NCBI GenBank assembly: GCA_030698625.1
Contig: JAUYMS010000036.1
Span: 1 to 37,577 of the forward strand
From: Candidatus Omnitrophota bacterium
Lineage (GTDB): Bacteria; Omnitrophota; Omnitrophia; Omnitrophales; Aquincolibacteriaceae
Direction: 5' to 3'
Length of the DNA: 37,577 bases
The notes below the pieces were generated by a model. It was not told the origin of the DNA. It made no database searches and saw only the letters and a list, made by a program, of their open reading frames with translations. The position numbers and the translations under genes are program-made. Below, one piece after another: positions 18,401 through 33,400 of this stretch; the first letter of the stretch is position 1, and each line of letters opens with the position of its first letter.

Positions 18401-21400
18401 CATCAGGAAAGGGTAGTCGCTATGGTGGAGCAGAATACCGCTTTTAGAAAAACCCCTTACGGCAGCCAGGCCCCCTATGCAAGGAGTGACGACGAGGACC
18501 TCTATAGAAGCCGCATCACAAATCCGAAATTGGCTGCTTACGGCGACCATCACCGCGTAGTTGATTACAGTGCTTTGCCCTATGATTCTAATCCACAAAA
18601 GGCGCTCGCCAAAATTCACGGTGAAGTCTCAAAAATATTGGACGCGACCGGTGATTTTCCTTCGGATGAGGAAAGCGAATTCATGAGGTATCTCACCGAA
18701 AATGCCGCAGTACGAACCGCTGCGCTTGCGGACCTGGTTTTCAGAGCGAAGCAACGGTCCTTTGGAGATACCGACCGGGTGGCACAGTTCATGGATGAGA
18801 TACTCACCCGTGTGCAGGACATCAAGGAACACATCAGCTTTATCACGCTTGTCTACGATACAGCCATTAAAGATGATAATGAATTCCCATTCTACGGAGC
18901 CGCTCTGAATCTCATCTTTAAGGCCATGAACGGACTCATTACCAAGGAAGGGCACATAGACCGTCTCATGACTTGGTTGGCGGAGAAGATTACCAACAAG
19001 GCCTATTTCACGCACCTTCTCCTTACGGTCGCAAAAAGTGCACCAAGTTTAACGACTATCACCTATAGCGCGGAGTCGCCGGTGCTTCAGGCCCTCTCCC
19101 GGGAGGTGACCGGCGACGATCCGGTGCGGTCCGTGCTGGCCGCACATGTTCTCGTGGAAGTAGATAAATTGGCCAAAGGCCTCGGGCAGGAAATGCGGGA
19201 GGCGACGAGTACGGTTCTGGCGAGAGCCACCGTAGCGATTATCGAAAAGTACGGGCTCGAATTCGAAAAATACCAGAGCATTCTCCAGGCCATTTACGCG
19301 GATCAGATAAAAGAAAAATTTCCTATCATCATGGGTATAGCCTTACAGGCTTACCGGAATGAGCTTTCCAAAAAAGAAGAGGACAGGCGCACGTCGCATC
19401 TCGCCCGCGATAACTTCTTCGGCGGAACGCGATACTTTTATGCCAATCACGGACTGCCCGAAAGTGATTTTAAAAAACTGCTCGAAGTCGAAAGCGACGA
19501 AAGAAATGCCTTCGACCGCATTGAGGATGAAACAGTGGAACGTGCGGCATACGGCGGTGTGCCGCGCGAGTATTGGTATCGGCCCGAAGTGCAGCGCGAG
19601 CTCTACAATATAGTCGACGAAATCGTACGGAATTTTTTGCAGATGCCGCCTTATGAGTACCCCTTCTTTGATGATGTTGCCAAGGCCGCCCTCGGAGGCG
19701 ATCTTATCGGAGAGCACCCGATCTTAGGCCGGGCTTTCACTCATGATTTGAATAAGCATTTGCGGCTGCCTTATCTCAGGCACAGGCTGAATCAGGGGAT
19801 CGAAGAGACGTATCGTGCTTTGGGTCAATATGTGGTCCGGTTAGCGCATCCGGAGTCAGAAATTATTTACGATGCACGGATTCGTGTTAAAGACGCCCAG
19901 GGTAAAACGCGCAATCTGCTGCTCGACGCGGTCAATGTAAAAGACGGGATTCAAGACATCTGGCTCTTTCAATCGGGCAAGGTCGATCCGTCGCAGGTCG
20001 ACGGAAGACACGAAGACAATGTTTTCGGCCTATTACAGACCTTTGTTTCACTCGTGCAGGAACCGGATGCAAGCCCGGACATCCGCTTTCGTGAAGACGC
20101 GGGGTTGAACGTCGGCTTCCTTGATCCGCAGAGCAATGATATTGATGTTAGTACTTATCCCGGATTGTCGTCGGAGAATTCCGCGAGCTTAAACGGACTT
20201 GAAGCGCTGATCGATCGACTACCGGGAGATGATGCGGCCAACGGAGTGCGCAAAGAAAAGCTCAAGAAGCTTTTGCAGTACCTCCGTGACCTTGCGGGCG
20301 TGACGAGTCAACTGAGTCCTAAGGAACTCGAAGATGCGACTGTTCAAGCAGTGCTCCTGAAACAGGCCCTGACCTATACAAAAATCGGCATCGACTTTGA
20401 TCTGCGCCAGTTGGAGCCTCAAGTCGAAAAAAGATCGCTTTCGCAGATGGTGGCTGACAGCCAGCAGGAAACTGTCGACATTCTCGATTCGATCGTTTTT
20501 CCCCTGATCGGTGATCCGAGTACAGACTTAGAGCCCAGGAGTTCATTAAAGCAGTTCGATTCCGAAAAGAGAGGTGAGGGGCTCCGAAGTGTCATCGCGA
20601 ATGACTTGACGGGCGGCAGATTCGAGGAGCGGTACAAGGACATCATGGCGAATTATTACCAATTCTCAGACGACGCCGGCGAACAGGGTTATAAGAAACT
20701 CGCTGAGAGGGATTTTGCTTTTGAAGATATGAAACGCACTCGAAACCTGCTTCGCTCCGAATTAAGATCCGCGTTCGATGAGCTGCCGGACCCGCTCAAG
20801 GCCGTGGTAACGCAGGCCAAGAGCCGCGCCAAGTCCGGCCGGCCGCTCTGGCGAGTTAGTGATGAGGAACTGCACGAAACGGAAGATAAGTTGTTGGCCA
20901 TCGTCGAAGCAAAGAGTGACAGCGTGCGCCGGGCTGCAGTGAAGGCATTGAAAACATATATGAGCGCAGACAATACGGCCAATCGCGAACTGCTGTACTT
21001 CATTAAGTTCGCCCATCTTGCCCATATCGCAGATTTTTCTCAAGACGGCGGCTGGCAAGACCGGCTGAGGAAATCAAGAGAGCTTCTTTCGGTCGAGCAT
21101 CCGTACAGGCAGGACCCGGAAGTGTTAATGCTCCAATATCAGACCATCCCTGAAGCCCTCGAAGACACCCGGCTTTCTCATCAGAATAAGGTACATCTCC
21201 TCTCCTATATGGTCGGCGACTTTTTTACGATCCTGGGGGGTAAACAAGCCCTGGCTGAGCCTTTCGTCAGAGCTCTGAAGGAAGAGACCGGCGACTCGCG
21301 CTTTTCTATCCTTTGGACGGACGACCCGAATGAATGGGCGGCGAGGCTCCCCGATTTGAAAGATATCACTCACATCGATTCGGTCGATGAAATTTTTCAT

Positions 21401-24400
21401 ATGACGTATCGTGCGGCCCTCTTGGAGGACTCATTTTTCTTTACCGAATCCGGCCCGATACTCGACAGGCTCGAAGAACTGCTCGGTCAGGATCAAAAAC
21501 ACCGCGACGATTTCATTGATTCCATACAGCACAACACCTGGAGGGCCGGTTTTTGGATGGAACTCCTAATGGCAGATCCCGATAAGGGATTCTTCGCCAA
21601 GCCGAATATTCGCAGGACCCTGCGCGAAGCGGTGGCGGGCGGTGATCCGCGCCGCTCCTATATGGCGCTTCGGTTGGTGCAGACCGCCTACAACAAACTA
21701 AGCCAAGAGAAGTCAGCCGAGCTTTCGCAGGCTGTGAGTTTTCAGGAAGAGATTATTGAAGAGTTGATGAAGACGCACGGTCTAAATATGGAAAGATATC
21801 ACGAGTTTGCTTTTTCATACGTGTTCAGTTTAGGCGAAGAATTGCGGCTTGATCGCTTGAAGACGCTTGCCGCAATAGCGCAGGCAACCTTAGAGGAGGG
21901 CCTGGCAGAAGGAGATATTACCAAGGCCGATTACCTCGCTGTTGAGCAATTTCTCTTGAGGGCCGTTGCGCTTTTGCGCTTGGACAAGACGGAGAGTGAC
22001 GCCATTCTCGGGGTGAAGTCCGGCAAGAATCGCTTCAGCCGGGTCCTGGCGAAGAAAGGGAATCAGAAAAAATACGACAGTCTCATACGCCTCGGCGGAG
22101 CGAAATTTGCGTTCCTGCGGGAACGCCATATGCAGCAGGATCTCTTCGCGCTCGTCGGCCAGTCGATTCTCGGATATGAGCTGAAATCCCGCGCGTTTCC
22201 GGAACTCGAAGCTGTGATCGGCAATTTTCAACGTGCCGCAAGCGGCCCCTTGGCGCAGATGATGGGCGCCTCGTTGCAGCCTGTCCTGACCGGTTTGTCG
22301 ATCGAAAAGGGAACCCCGCTTTACGAACAGATTCGCCTGCAATATCTTCGCCACCGCTATTTACGCGCCCTAAAAGACTCGTTCCGGGGATTGGGGCAAT
22401 ATCAGATTCGTGTCGTGCATGCTCCGGAGGACGTGAAATTCAATTATGTCGTTCGCTCGGACTGGGCGGGCGAAGAGGGTACCGTCGACACTCAGGTTTT
22501 TGACACCGTAATCATCGGAAAGGATGGATCGATTGATAACCGGACCACGTTCGGTTTAGGCCGCACACCGCTTTCCTTCATGGACCAACCGGATATGGAT
22601 TACATCAGTCATGAAGCGGGCAACACGCTAAATAATATACGCATCTCAGATGCGGCGCCCCGGTCGTCGGTGCATGCGGGCGCTACGATCGCTCCGGGCG
22701 CGCTTTCTGCGGACCTGCATCCGAATCCGGAGCTGTTCCGGGGCACCTCGGATTTTTTCTATAATATGCCTCCGCCCGGCGCACCGGATGTCTCCGTTTG
22801 GAAAAACTATATAGAAATGGTTGCCGGAACGGACTCGGCTACCGGCGCCGAACCGGAATTTATTCGAGCTTTTGAAACTCTGCAGGAATTGACCGCAGTC
22901 GCGGAAGAGACCGACTCCGAAAAACTTGCGCACGCGCTTGATGCCGTGGAGGCCGCCCGCGACGCGATTTATATCTCGCGCGTGCAGGCGGATGTGCACA
23001 TACGGGAATATCAGGCGGCAAATCCGGGACAGTCGATCTTTTCACAAGCCGAATCCATCCGGCGCGATCTCGGATATATGCAGGAGGCGCTCGAGGCCGC
23101 AAAAAGCGGCGAGTCGAAGCGGCTCGCGGAACTTAAACGGGAATTTCGGGCAACCATCGACGACATTCGTAAGAAGGGCGGGAAGGGTCAAAGATACGAA
23201 GCCTTTCACGGCGACATCAATGCTTATTACGACTACGAGAAGGGCGGTTACGTACCCGAGAAGGAGCGCGATTTTACTCGCTACGGTGAGGAAGGATTGC
23301 TCAGGCGGGAACTGACTGAGATCGCCGCACTCATCGAACACGGCACGATTTCACGCCGGCCGATGAAACGGGAAGGCAATTATCTGGCGAAACCGGAGAT
23401 GATGATTGATCTTGCCAACGTCATGGGCCGTACAAGGCTATTTGTGCTGGACCCGGCCGAAGAGAAGACCGTCCGCGAACTTGTCGCAGGGATTCTTGCG
23501 TCGCCCGACCTCATTGATCAGAAAGGTGACATCCAGGAAGTAAACAAACTTCGGGAATACGTTCTTCTGCGGAACCGGCTCGTGAGAAAAAACCTCGTCA
23601 TCTATGAATTCGGCCGGGCCGTCGCAATGGGCCGCTACGCCGCCGAGCAGGTGCGCCTTGCCAATGATGCGATCAACGGTATTGCCAACGATAATTCCCT
23701 GACAGACGGTCGTCCGCTGGAGTTATTTCAGGAATTGCAAGTGTTGGAAGAATGGGCCCGCGACGAACGCCGTGATCCCCAGGAGCTTGCCGTCATGCGC
23801 GTGCGGGCGAGCAATTATCACAAGGCTGTGTGGCAACATTACATTAACAAGGGATATGAGGACATCGACGCGATCCTGTCGAAGAGGCTCACCAATCCGT
23901 ATCTGGCGCGATACAGCGGTCACCGTGAAAATCTTCCTGCCGTTTACGGGGATCCCGATGCACTCAACACGGCGCTCGCTAGTGAAAGCACCTATTCCGG
24001 TTTCCGGGTCTTCGTGCGGGATTATGACTGGACCCTCTACGTCATCTTTACCGGCCTCAAGAAGAAAGATCCCGCCAAGTCGCTGCTTGATTATCCCCAT
24101 CTCGCCCGGGCCTTGCAGCGCATCATGGACGACGAGGATCCTGGCCTTGCGATAACGGTATTTCCCTTTCTCCTAGTGCATCAGCAAGATTTTCAGAAAA
24201 TCTCCCCGAAGAAAGCCGACGCGCTTCGGATTTTCATCGATAGTATCATCCTGCAACTTTTCAGGCTGCACGGTTTCGAAGTTGGGAAATACTTCGGTCT
24301 AGCCATGAATTATGCGCTTTCGCTGCACGGGCGTGAGAAGGGCGGGCTTCCGCATCCGAGGGACATAGAACCGATGACAGAGTTTCAAGAGGGTGATTTT

Positions 24401-27400
24401 AGGCCCTTCATTTTGTCCGCGGTAAAAGTCTTTGAAGAGGGGCTCCAGGATAGGGACCCGCGCAAAGTGGACTACGAGGCCGCCGAAAATCTCCTTCGTG
24501 CGCTCGCCCTGCAGTTCCGGGCATCCGAAGAGTATCTCGATGATCTCCTTGACATTGATCCGACCGACCCGGAGCGGAAGACCTTTTTTGAGCGGATCCT
24601 TGCGAACAATCGGGAATACTTGCAGGCCTACAGAGAAGTCATGGGCAAGGAACCGCGCTATCTCAGGAAAAAGTCCGGGGCAGCGGTTCGGAGACAGAAA
24701 AGGGAATTAAAGGAAGGCGAGCTTCCTCAGGAGTTGGAGGAAGTCCTCTGGTATGCGCAGACGATTAGCGCCTCAGATGAAATTCAGTGGCGGATGAGTC
24801 TCGAAGAAACGGACGAGATCAAAGCGGTGATGACGAGTATTTTCACGGCCTCTTCGGAAAAGGAGCGCAAGGCCCGTGCCGCGAGTCTCGAGAGGTATGT
24901 CTTATCGGGGAATACGCGAAACCGCCGTCTCATCGCCGAAGATACCATGCGCCGGCTCCTGCAGATCGGCGACTTTGAACTTCCGGCAACGGGCAGGCAG
25001 TTGGGGAGAATCCTTTCACTTATCCGCACAAGTCTGGCGAATACCGATGATCCCTTTGAACAGGTCGTCTATATCCACTTGACCTCACAAGCACTCGAGG
25101 ATTTTTCACTTGGCCATCAGACTTATCGAAATTTCCTGTCATACCGAAACGGCCAATTCGCGGGTTTGGTCCCGCAGCATCTCAGAGAATACAAAGACGC
25201 TTTCGAGCGCGAGTTCACGCGCCGCGTGACGGCCGAGAATTTCGCGGATTTTCGCAAGCCGGCAGTCGAGGATATTGCATACACGGTGGATCATGACGCG
25301 TTCAGTGACACCGGTCACGTCCTGGCTTACATTAAAATGAGGGATGCTGCCTCGAAGGACGGTTTCGAAGCGAAGTTCGGAAAGGTGATTGCGACTGAGG
25401 CGGGCCGCTGGGCCGTTCTGAGGAATATGTCAGGTACGGCCGGCGAGAAGGCTCCCGGCGACTTCGGCCGCAAGATTGCCGGCCGCGTGATCGCCGCCAT
25501 GACATCCGTCGACGAAGTTTATAATGCCGGACTGCTTATGATGGAGCGTGACTCGGCGTTTCTGTCATCTCTCTCAGAGCCTCTCTTAGAGCGCCTGGAA
25601 CAGATGCTCGCCGATGACAAGGATAAGAGCGCAAAAAAGGCGTTTCTCGATTCACTCACCGCCGGCTCCAACCTTTCGGTGGTTTGGTATAACCTGCTGC
25701 TCGGCGATCGCCATCAATTGCGTGCGGGTTATCCCGCCGTCAAGACGGTTAAGACATTTCTGGATTATCCCCACCTGCGGCAGATCATGCTGGAAGCGCT
25801 TGTCAGCGAAAGGCCGCGGGACGCCTTTTATAGTCACAATGTCTTAGTAGCTGCCGCATCGATTTTTACCGCAGAGAGCCCAGAGATGGCTGCGCAGTTC
25901 GACCGTTTTGCCGATGACATGTTCCGGGCAGTTTTCAATAAATATGGCTTCAATACGGAAGACTATTACGTGCTTCTCTATAAGTATTTTATCTCGGTCT
26001 CTCGAGGGGAGCATGCAGACAAGCGGCTGCAGGCCTTTGCCAAAATCGCCGAGAAGAAGTTTCGTGACGGAATCGCGAAGCGTGACCCCATGGTTTTTGA
26101 TTACCACAAGATCGAAAAGTATCTCAAGAGGATGATTGCGCTGGAAGGCATGGATGCTGCGGCGGCGAACCGCGTTCTGGGAGTTGAGAAAGGGACGAAC
26201 CGCTTTGAGCGCGTGCTGGCCGAGGGACGAAATCAAAAAAGGTTTAATGAACTTGCTGCCCGCACTCTTAATCTAGAAACGACATCGATGCAGCAGGAGA
26301 TGTTCAGCCTCGTGGGATCCGTGATTCGGGAATTCGAAGACGAGGAATTCAAAACACCGACATGGGATGAGGTCTTCGGGAGGATCCGGGATCAGGGGCT
26401 TCACAAGGTGCTTATTTTTGTAAAGAGACTAGGCCTCAAAGAGGGCGGGCCCCTATACGAACAACTAAGGCTGCAGTATTGGCGCCACCGCTTCCTCGCG
26501 CAGATGGAAGATACCTTTCGCGCCATCGGCCAATATCATCTGCGATCCATGACCTCGAGCGGCAATACGATTCGATGGAATTATATCCAGACCACTCATG
26601 ACGTTGCCTCTATCGATAGCCCCTCGGGCGGAGAGGTGTACGGCGGTGTGCAAAAGCAGGTCTACGACGTCGTCCTGCTGGACGAAGACGAAAACATCAC
26701 GATGAAATTCAATTTTCGCAATGGTTTTTTGCCGTTTAGCTATGTTCCCGAACCGGAGGTTGCTTACGTCCGCCGCCACCTGGGACGAACGGCCAATTTG
26801 CTGCGGACCGATCATGTGGCCCGGGATACGGCTCTCTTCGGGAACAACGGTAAAGAACAATCCGCCCTCACCTTTGACTTAAATTCGGGTGAGCAGTTTT
26901 TCGAATCGGCCGGCGCACCGTTCGGCGCCGTGGCGGTGCCGGAGGCCGGCGAAGTCATTCGCGGGACCACGGATTGGGAGTCCTTTGTTTCAAGTTTCGG
27001 TCAGGACGTCCAAGACGTTAATGAAGAAATCCGTAAGAAGTATGTGGAACTGCACGGCGAGTTGCGGAAATTCCTAGCGTTCGGCGAAGAGAAAAACCCC
27101 GATGTCCTGGCAAGCGTTGTCGACGCGCTTGAATTTGCGCAGGGCATGATGGATATCAATCGCGAAGAGTTTGAGGTCAGGGTCAAACTCCACACCGAAA
27201 AATATTCGCGTCAGTTAGAAGGCCAGGACCTAGGCATCTACATGAAGAGAGAAGGCATCGAAAGGGACATCGGTTTAGTCAGCACCATCTTGCAGGTTGC
27301 TCAGCAGGGAAAATGGGATACTGTCGAGAACGGCGTTCGTGAAATGCGTCGGACCATTCAGGACATTGCACGCGGAAAGAAAACGATTGCCGGCATAGAT

Positions 27401-30400
27401 TTTGACGGGAAGGAAGCGACGGGCGAAGAGATGGCGAATTTTGAGTCTTTCGACCACGACGTCAACGCTTACTACGACCCTGAGGCAGGAAAATACGTTC
27501 GCAGAAGCAGCCGCGACTTCGTCATTCGTCGCGATGAAGATATGCTGGGAAATGAATTTGTCAATATCGGTAATGCAATCGCGGAGAAGAAAAGGTTGGG
27601 CAAAAAACTGACTTCGACAGAAAAGACTTTTGACGGGGTCGGCGCGGCTGTGAGCGTTGCCAATGTCTTGGGGAACCTTAGGCTTGCCGAACTCTCCAGG
27701 TTGGAGACGATGACCATACGGTTTCTCGTAACGCTTGTCCTCGGGTCGCCGAAGCTCGGTTTTCCGGGCGCGGTTATCGAGGAAGTCGAGATGCTGGACC
27801 GGTATATCAATCTCCATAATACGCCCGCCAGGGCGCGGCTGCTCAGTTTCGAATTGCTTCGCAATATGAGCGGGTACACCACCGAGACGGGAGCTATTCG
27901 CGATCTTTATGAGAGGCTCTATCTACCGGCCATGCGGCGTCAGGATTACAATGCTATAGGGATTCCCGGGATTCTGTGGGAACTGCAGATGTTGGAAGAG
28001 TGGAGTCATGATGAGGAACGTCCCGAGGAGGAAAGAAGGCTCGCTGCGAATATGGCCTATTCCTATCAAGTCGCTCTGGAGCAGAGATTTGTGGGAAAAG
28101 ACTCCCTGCCCGGCGACTTCAGGGAGGCGTTTCAAAAGGGCCTCAAGAACCCCGTAGTCGAGAGACACATTAAAGAAGGGACGAAGACGGATCGGATTCC
28201 CAGAGAGCCCGCTCAGTTGGCAAAAAAACTTCGCGACGAGACTTATTATGACGAACTCATCCGGATGATGGAAGAAGACCGCGGTGTTCTCCGCGGTTTG
28301 AGCGACGGCGTACTCATGTTTCCGGGTGATTCGGTCTTTAACCATGAAGAGATTCGCAACGCGCTGACACGAATGAGCCGTGAGGGGTCTCCGAATGTGG
28401 TTACAGCCGTTTGGTCTTTTGTCCTTGCCTACCGGGTTGTCCGCGAGCTGACCACAAAGCGCAAGGCCCAGGATGTCGATGACTTCATCGATCAGATAAT
28501 CACGGATCTGATGACGCACGATGGTTTTACCAACCCTGCGCTGCTTTCCGATCTGGCTTCACGCAGTGCCGACCTCCGGGAAGTTCATGGCCTCACGCTC
28601 ATGAATAGGGGAAAGGATCCGGCGAAGAATCAGGCGGATGTCAATCGCCTGGCCATGGCCCCGTTGCTCCGGGCCGCAAAGGCAACGTTTCATGAGGGCC
28701 TCGAACACGGTGACGAAGAGCATCAAGAACTGCTTAATTACGAGGCTGCGGAAACGGCGTTACGCTTTGCTGCGATGCAACTCGGAGCGAGCGATGAATT
28801 TCTCGACGAGATGTTAGAGATCGATTCCGATGATATCGAGCGGCTGACCTTTTTCGAAAAAACCCTCGCCGGAAAGAACCGTTACCTGGATACCTACCGC
28901 GTAGTCATGGAACAGGAGCCCAGATACCTTCAGCTTCGTGAAGGCCTCAGCAGTGTGCGCTCCGAGCTCAGAGCCTCACCTTTTTCAGACGCAGACATTC
29001 GTGACATTCTGGGCACCGACTATGCAGAGATCCTCGAAGCCCTGCTTAGCGACCCCGCCACTCGGGCCAAATACGAAACAAAAGTACCTATCGCGGCCAT
29101 GCTTCTGGCGCATCGCGCACATAAGATGCTCGATGAAGATGCGGCTGCCTTGGTCCAGGCGAACCTGCAACCGCTTAGCGGGGTATCCGAGACGGAATTC
29201 GACGAGCGCATTAAGGGGTTTCGAACGGCACCTGCTGAAGAGAAGCCCAAAAAGAAAATCAGCGCCGGCGCGCCGGCCGAATTTCGTGACGGAATCAAGG
29301 CCATTAATGAAGCCAAGCGGGCTAAAAAGAAGGTCTGGCAACTGCCCGAACGTGATCGCATCACGATCCGGTATATGTTTCAGAATATTCTCCAGGAAAA
29401 TGACGACAAGACCCGAGCCTCGATGGTTCGCGAACTCAAAGCCTTTGTCGGTGATAACGAAGACCGGGCGCAGTATCTGATACCGGTCATTCACGAAATG
29501 GTGGTCAGAAAATACCCCGAGAAATTTTTTGAGGATATTGAGAGTCTTGTTGCCGTCGCGGCCGATAGAAAAACTCAGTCGCTCATGGATGTTTTTACGA
29601 CGTGGCGCCGGTTGGAAGAGGCCATGCAATCGGCTTCAAGCCCGGTGGAACAGGCAACCCATTATCGGAGCGCGACGACGCTCTTCCGGGATTTGCGGGC
29701 CGGGTACTCGCAGCCGGGCGTAACTTTCGAAAATCTGCTTCATGAAGAAGTTCAGGACGATCGTTTTAAGTGGTACGGCTATGAGAAACCCTATGTCTCA
29801 CGGATGGATCAAGGCCTTCGCGATACCCTGACTCCCGCGACGCGCAATATCGTGCTGGGCGTTTATACGGGCATTGAGGAATCGAAAAATAAAGACGCCG
29901 CGGAGCAAGCGGCGGTTATGGCAAAGATCGGTAATTCGGGCGCCAGGATCGTCATGATGGAGAGCTTTATCGATTTTAATATACCCGCAAAAAACCGCGA
30001 GAAGGCGATATGGCTTCTCGAGAGAATTGCCAAGACGGCCGAGAGCGTTGATGAAATTCACGTCTTCGCCAAGGTGTTGGATTATCTGGATAAAGACTTG
30101 GTGCGCGAAACCGCGGGCTTCTTTGTCGCGAGCCTTGACGCACTGTTGGAGAAGCCTGAACACCGGGCACGTTTTGCCGAGATTACGCGGGAAAATTTCT
30201 GGTCTCGCAGCTTATGGCCGGGACTGTTTGCCTCCGACCAAAAGCTCAACGTGGATCTGAAGACAACACTCATGGATCATCCCAATATCCGAAAGGCGCT
30301 CTTGGCGCAGGCAACAAGCAGTAATCCGGTAATCGCAGCGCACCATGTGGCCTTGATAATGGACTATGCGGTATTAGCGTTGGCGGTTGACCCGAAAGTC

Positions 30401-33400
30401 GCACCGCAGATGGAAGCCCTCGTTACAGACCTGTTTGTGAACCTTTTCGAAAAATTCGGTTTCGCGCCGAGCGGATTTATGTCGCAGCTTGATGAATACG
30501 CGACGCACCATTCTCAGGAATTTAGCGACATCTATCTCTGGCTCGGCAAAGCTGCCGAGCATGTCTTCCGGAAGGCCTTGCGCGAAGGCAATTTCAAGAA
30601 TGCCCAATATGACCGCTTTCGCGGCATCATACAAGGGGACGCGGCGCTCGCGAAAATCCCTACCTTAGATAAGATTTTGAATGACCCGGCCGCCTTATCA
30701 AGCAACCGCGAACTCTATGAGCGCATCATGCGCGAGGCTAAAGAGAAATTGCAGACAGATGCGATCCAGGCGGATCTGCGGACGATCACGGCCGATGCCT
30801 TAGATCGGTTTGAAGCTATTTTTCTGCGTGCTCCGAAAAACTTCAAAGAATTCTTCGCCATGATTTCCGAAAGGGGTTATCTCGAATTCCATCATACTCT
30901 GCGTGACTATGATCTCAGCCCAGAAAGTGACCTCGCTCTCGAGTTTGAGGATTTTTATTATCAGCACATTCAGATGCGGGAGATGGAAAACACGTTTCGC
31001 GCTTTGGGGCAGACGGCGATTGCTCTGGGGTCTGACGAAGGGGAGTGGTATTTTGATTATGCGCTTCCTCTTGAAGGCGGCCGCAAGGTCCGCCTGGATG
31101 CAGTTCAGGTCAAGGGCGGAGAAATCGCGCGAGTCCACCTATTCAGCAACGGCCGCCTCGGCAAGACGGACCAGGAGTATATCGATTCCACACTGGGGAT
31201 TCTGCAGCAGCTCACCATGGCCCAGCGCGCAAGCGGTTATGTCACCGGCGAATTTCCCCTCACTAAAAATACTCAAATCTACGTGACCCACCTCGGTTCG
31301 GCTCTGAACCTCCTCGAGCGCTACCGTGGCTGGGTGCGCGGTATGCAAAACGAATTCAGTGTGCGGGTTGATTCTTTGGAAAGGTACGATACCATCGACA
31401 AAATCATCGCGGAGATTCGCGATAATCTCCGTGCCGATGAGCCCGCGGAATTTGCCGAGACGCTGGAGGTTCTGATCCGAGAGATCGGAACTCTCATGGA
31501 GGATAAGTCGCCGGCCGAACGCCAGGAAAGCATCCGCAAATGGCGTTCGATTAACCTGTATTTACAGACACTGCGCCTTCGAGACGGAAAAAGGATCGGG
31601 GTCGGCACTTCGAAATTTATGGCTGCCGGGATCGATGCGGCCGTCAAGGCGCTTGATGCCCACGGTGACATTCCCGTAACGCTGCCGGCATCGTTGAGAA
31701 AACAGTTTCGCATCGACAGTGCAGAAACCATGGGGCAGTTGATCGACCTGCTTTTTTCGAAGGATGTCAGCAGGCATCGGGATCTGCGGGCCGGACTCGC
31801 CGCTTTGTTGGAAGTGCTGGACGGCCTGCCCGCCGAAGGGGACACGATTACTTACAGGCAAGCGTTAATATTAGGAAAAGCTAAGCAAGAGATTTGGGAT
31901 CCGTTCGAACGCGCTTTTGATGACTTAAAAATCGATCCAAAGGATGCGGGCAGATACCAAAGAGCAGCGGATATTATGAACACGATGCAGACGAAACCGG
32001 GTTTTGACGGCAAACCGTTTGTCGAGGGGTTGTTTCCGCCGCTTTTCGGGCTGCCTTCTGACCGCCCGGGAGAAGAAACCCGGACGATTATCGGACTTGT
32101 TGATCCTGACGGGGCTCATTACCGTGCATCCCAACATCTTCCGGGCACTTATGTGAGCGTTGCCGATCCTGATACTTCCCGCACATTCAGCGGGACCGAT
32201 GATATCTTGAAGAATCTCGAATCCGGATGGCAGATACTGACGGTACCCTATAACAGGGACCCCGGTTTTCAACTTACATTGGAGCCGAAAGATGTGATGG
32301 TTGTGCGGCGGTCGGATGTCGAGCGCCAAATGCTTTCCGAAAAGCTCGCTGCGGTCGTCGATCAGGCCGGCGGCAGTACCGCTGCCGCGCAGCAAGGAGT
32401 GGCTACAGACTTTTATTATGACACCGAAGCCGGTGAATATCGCTTAACCAACGAACGCAGTTTCAATTTCGAGAATCGCGACCGCATCCCGCAACAAGTA
32501 GCGGTTCGCTTTCGTAATATTCCGGTGGATACAAAGACAATGCGGCCGGGCCTTATTCCGAAGGGAGATTTACCTTGGGCGAATACGCTTTGGGGCATGG
32601 AAACGGGCAACGCCTACAGCGATGTACCCGTATGGAATTTGAGCGATGATGAGTACCATGAAATCCACTCACGTGTGCGAGCGCTCTATGCTGCCGCCGA
32701 CAAACAAGAAAGAGAGATCTTAGCCCGTCAGCTTTATGACTACGTAAAAGCACGTAACTACATGAGCCGGCGCCTTGAGGCGATTGTCGCGCTGCAGTTG
32801 GTTCCCTATGAGGGTGATTACGAAGTGGCCCAGGTTGCGGAAATCGACGGGATCGTGAGCCCGCTCTTTTATATGTTCGTAAAATCATCGTTTGAATCGA
32901 TACAGGAGATCATCGCGCTGGAGGAATACATCCAGGACCCGAGTACCTCGGCCGCCGGCAAAACCATCATGATGGGAGTCTTGGCGAGCGATGTTGAGCA
33001 GTTAGCCATCATGGACAAAGACGTCCGGCAGGTATTTCAGGGTCTTAGAGCGAATCCGAAGATTGCATGGCTGACATCCAATCTCGGAGATGACTTAAGC
33101 GAGTACGCCGCGGAGCGAAACGACATTTCGGTGCAGGATACCAAAGACATGGCTGCTTTAACGTCGGCAGTGATCAAGGCAACTCAGGACAACGAGGACA
33201 AAAAACTGCGGCAGTTCGAGGAGAAGTCCAAAACATCGCGGGTGCTGCGCATGACTGCTCTCGGGCCTTTGGAATCGGCGATGGATGAGCCCGGGATCAA
33301 AGCAAACCAACTCAGAATCATCGGCCGGGCGATCGGGCTGCTTGCCCGTAATGCAGCCGACTTCGACGAAATTTCCATGTATTTGGACCTCATAGGTTAC

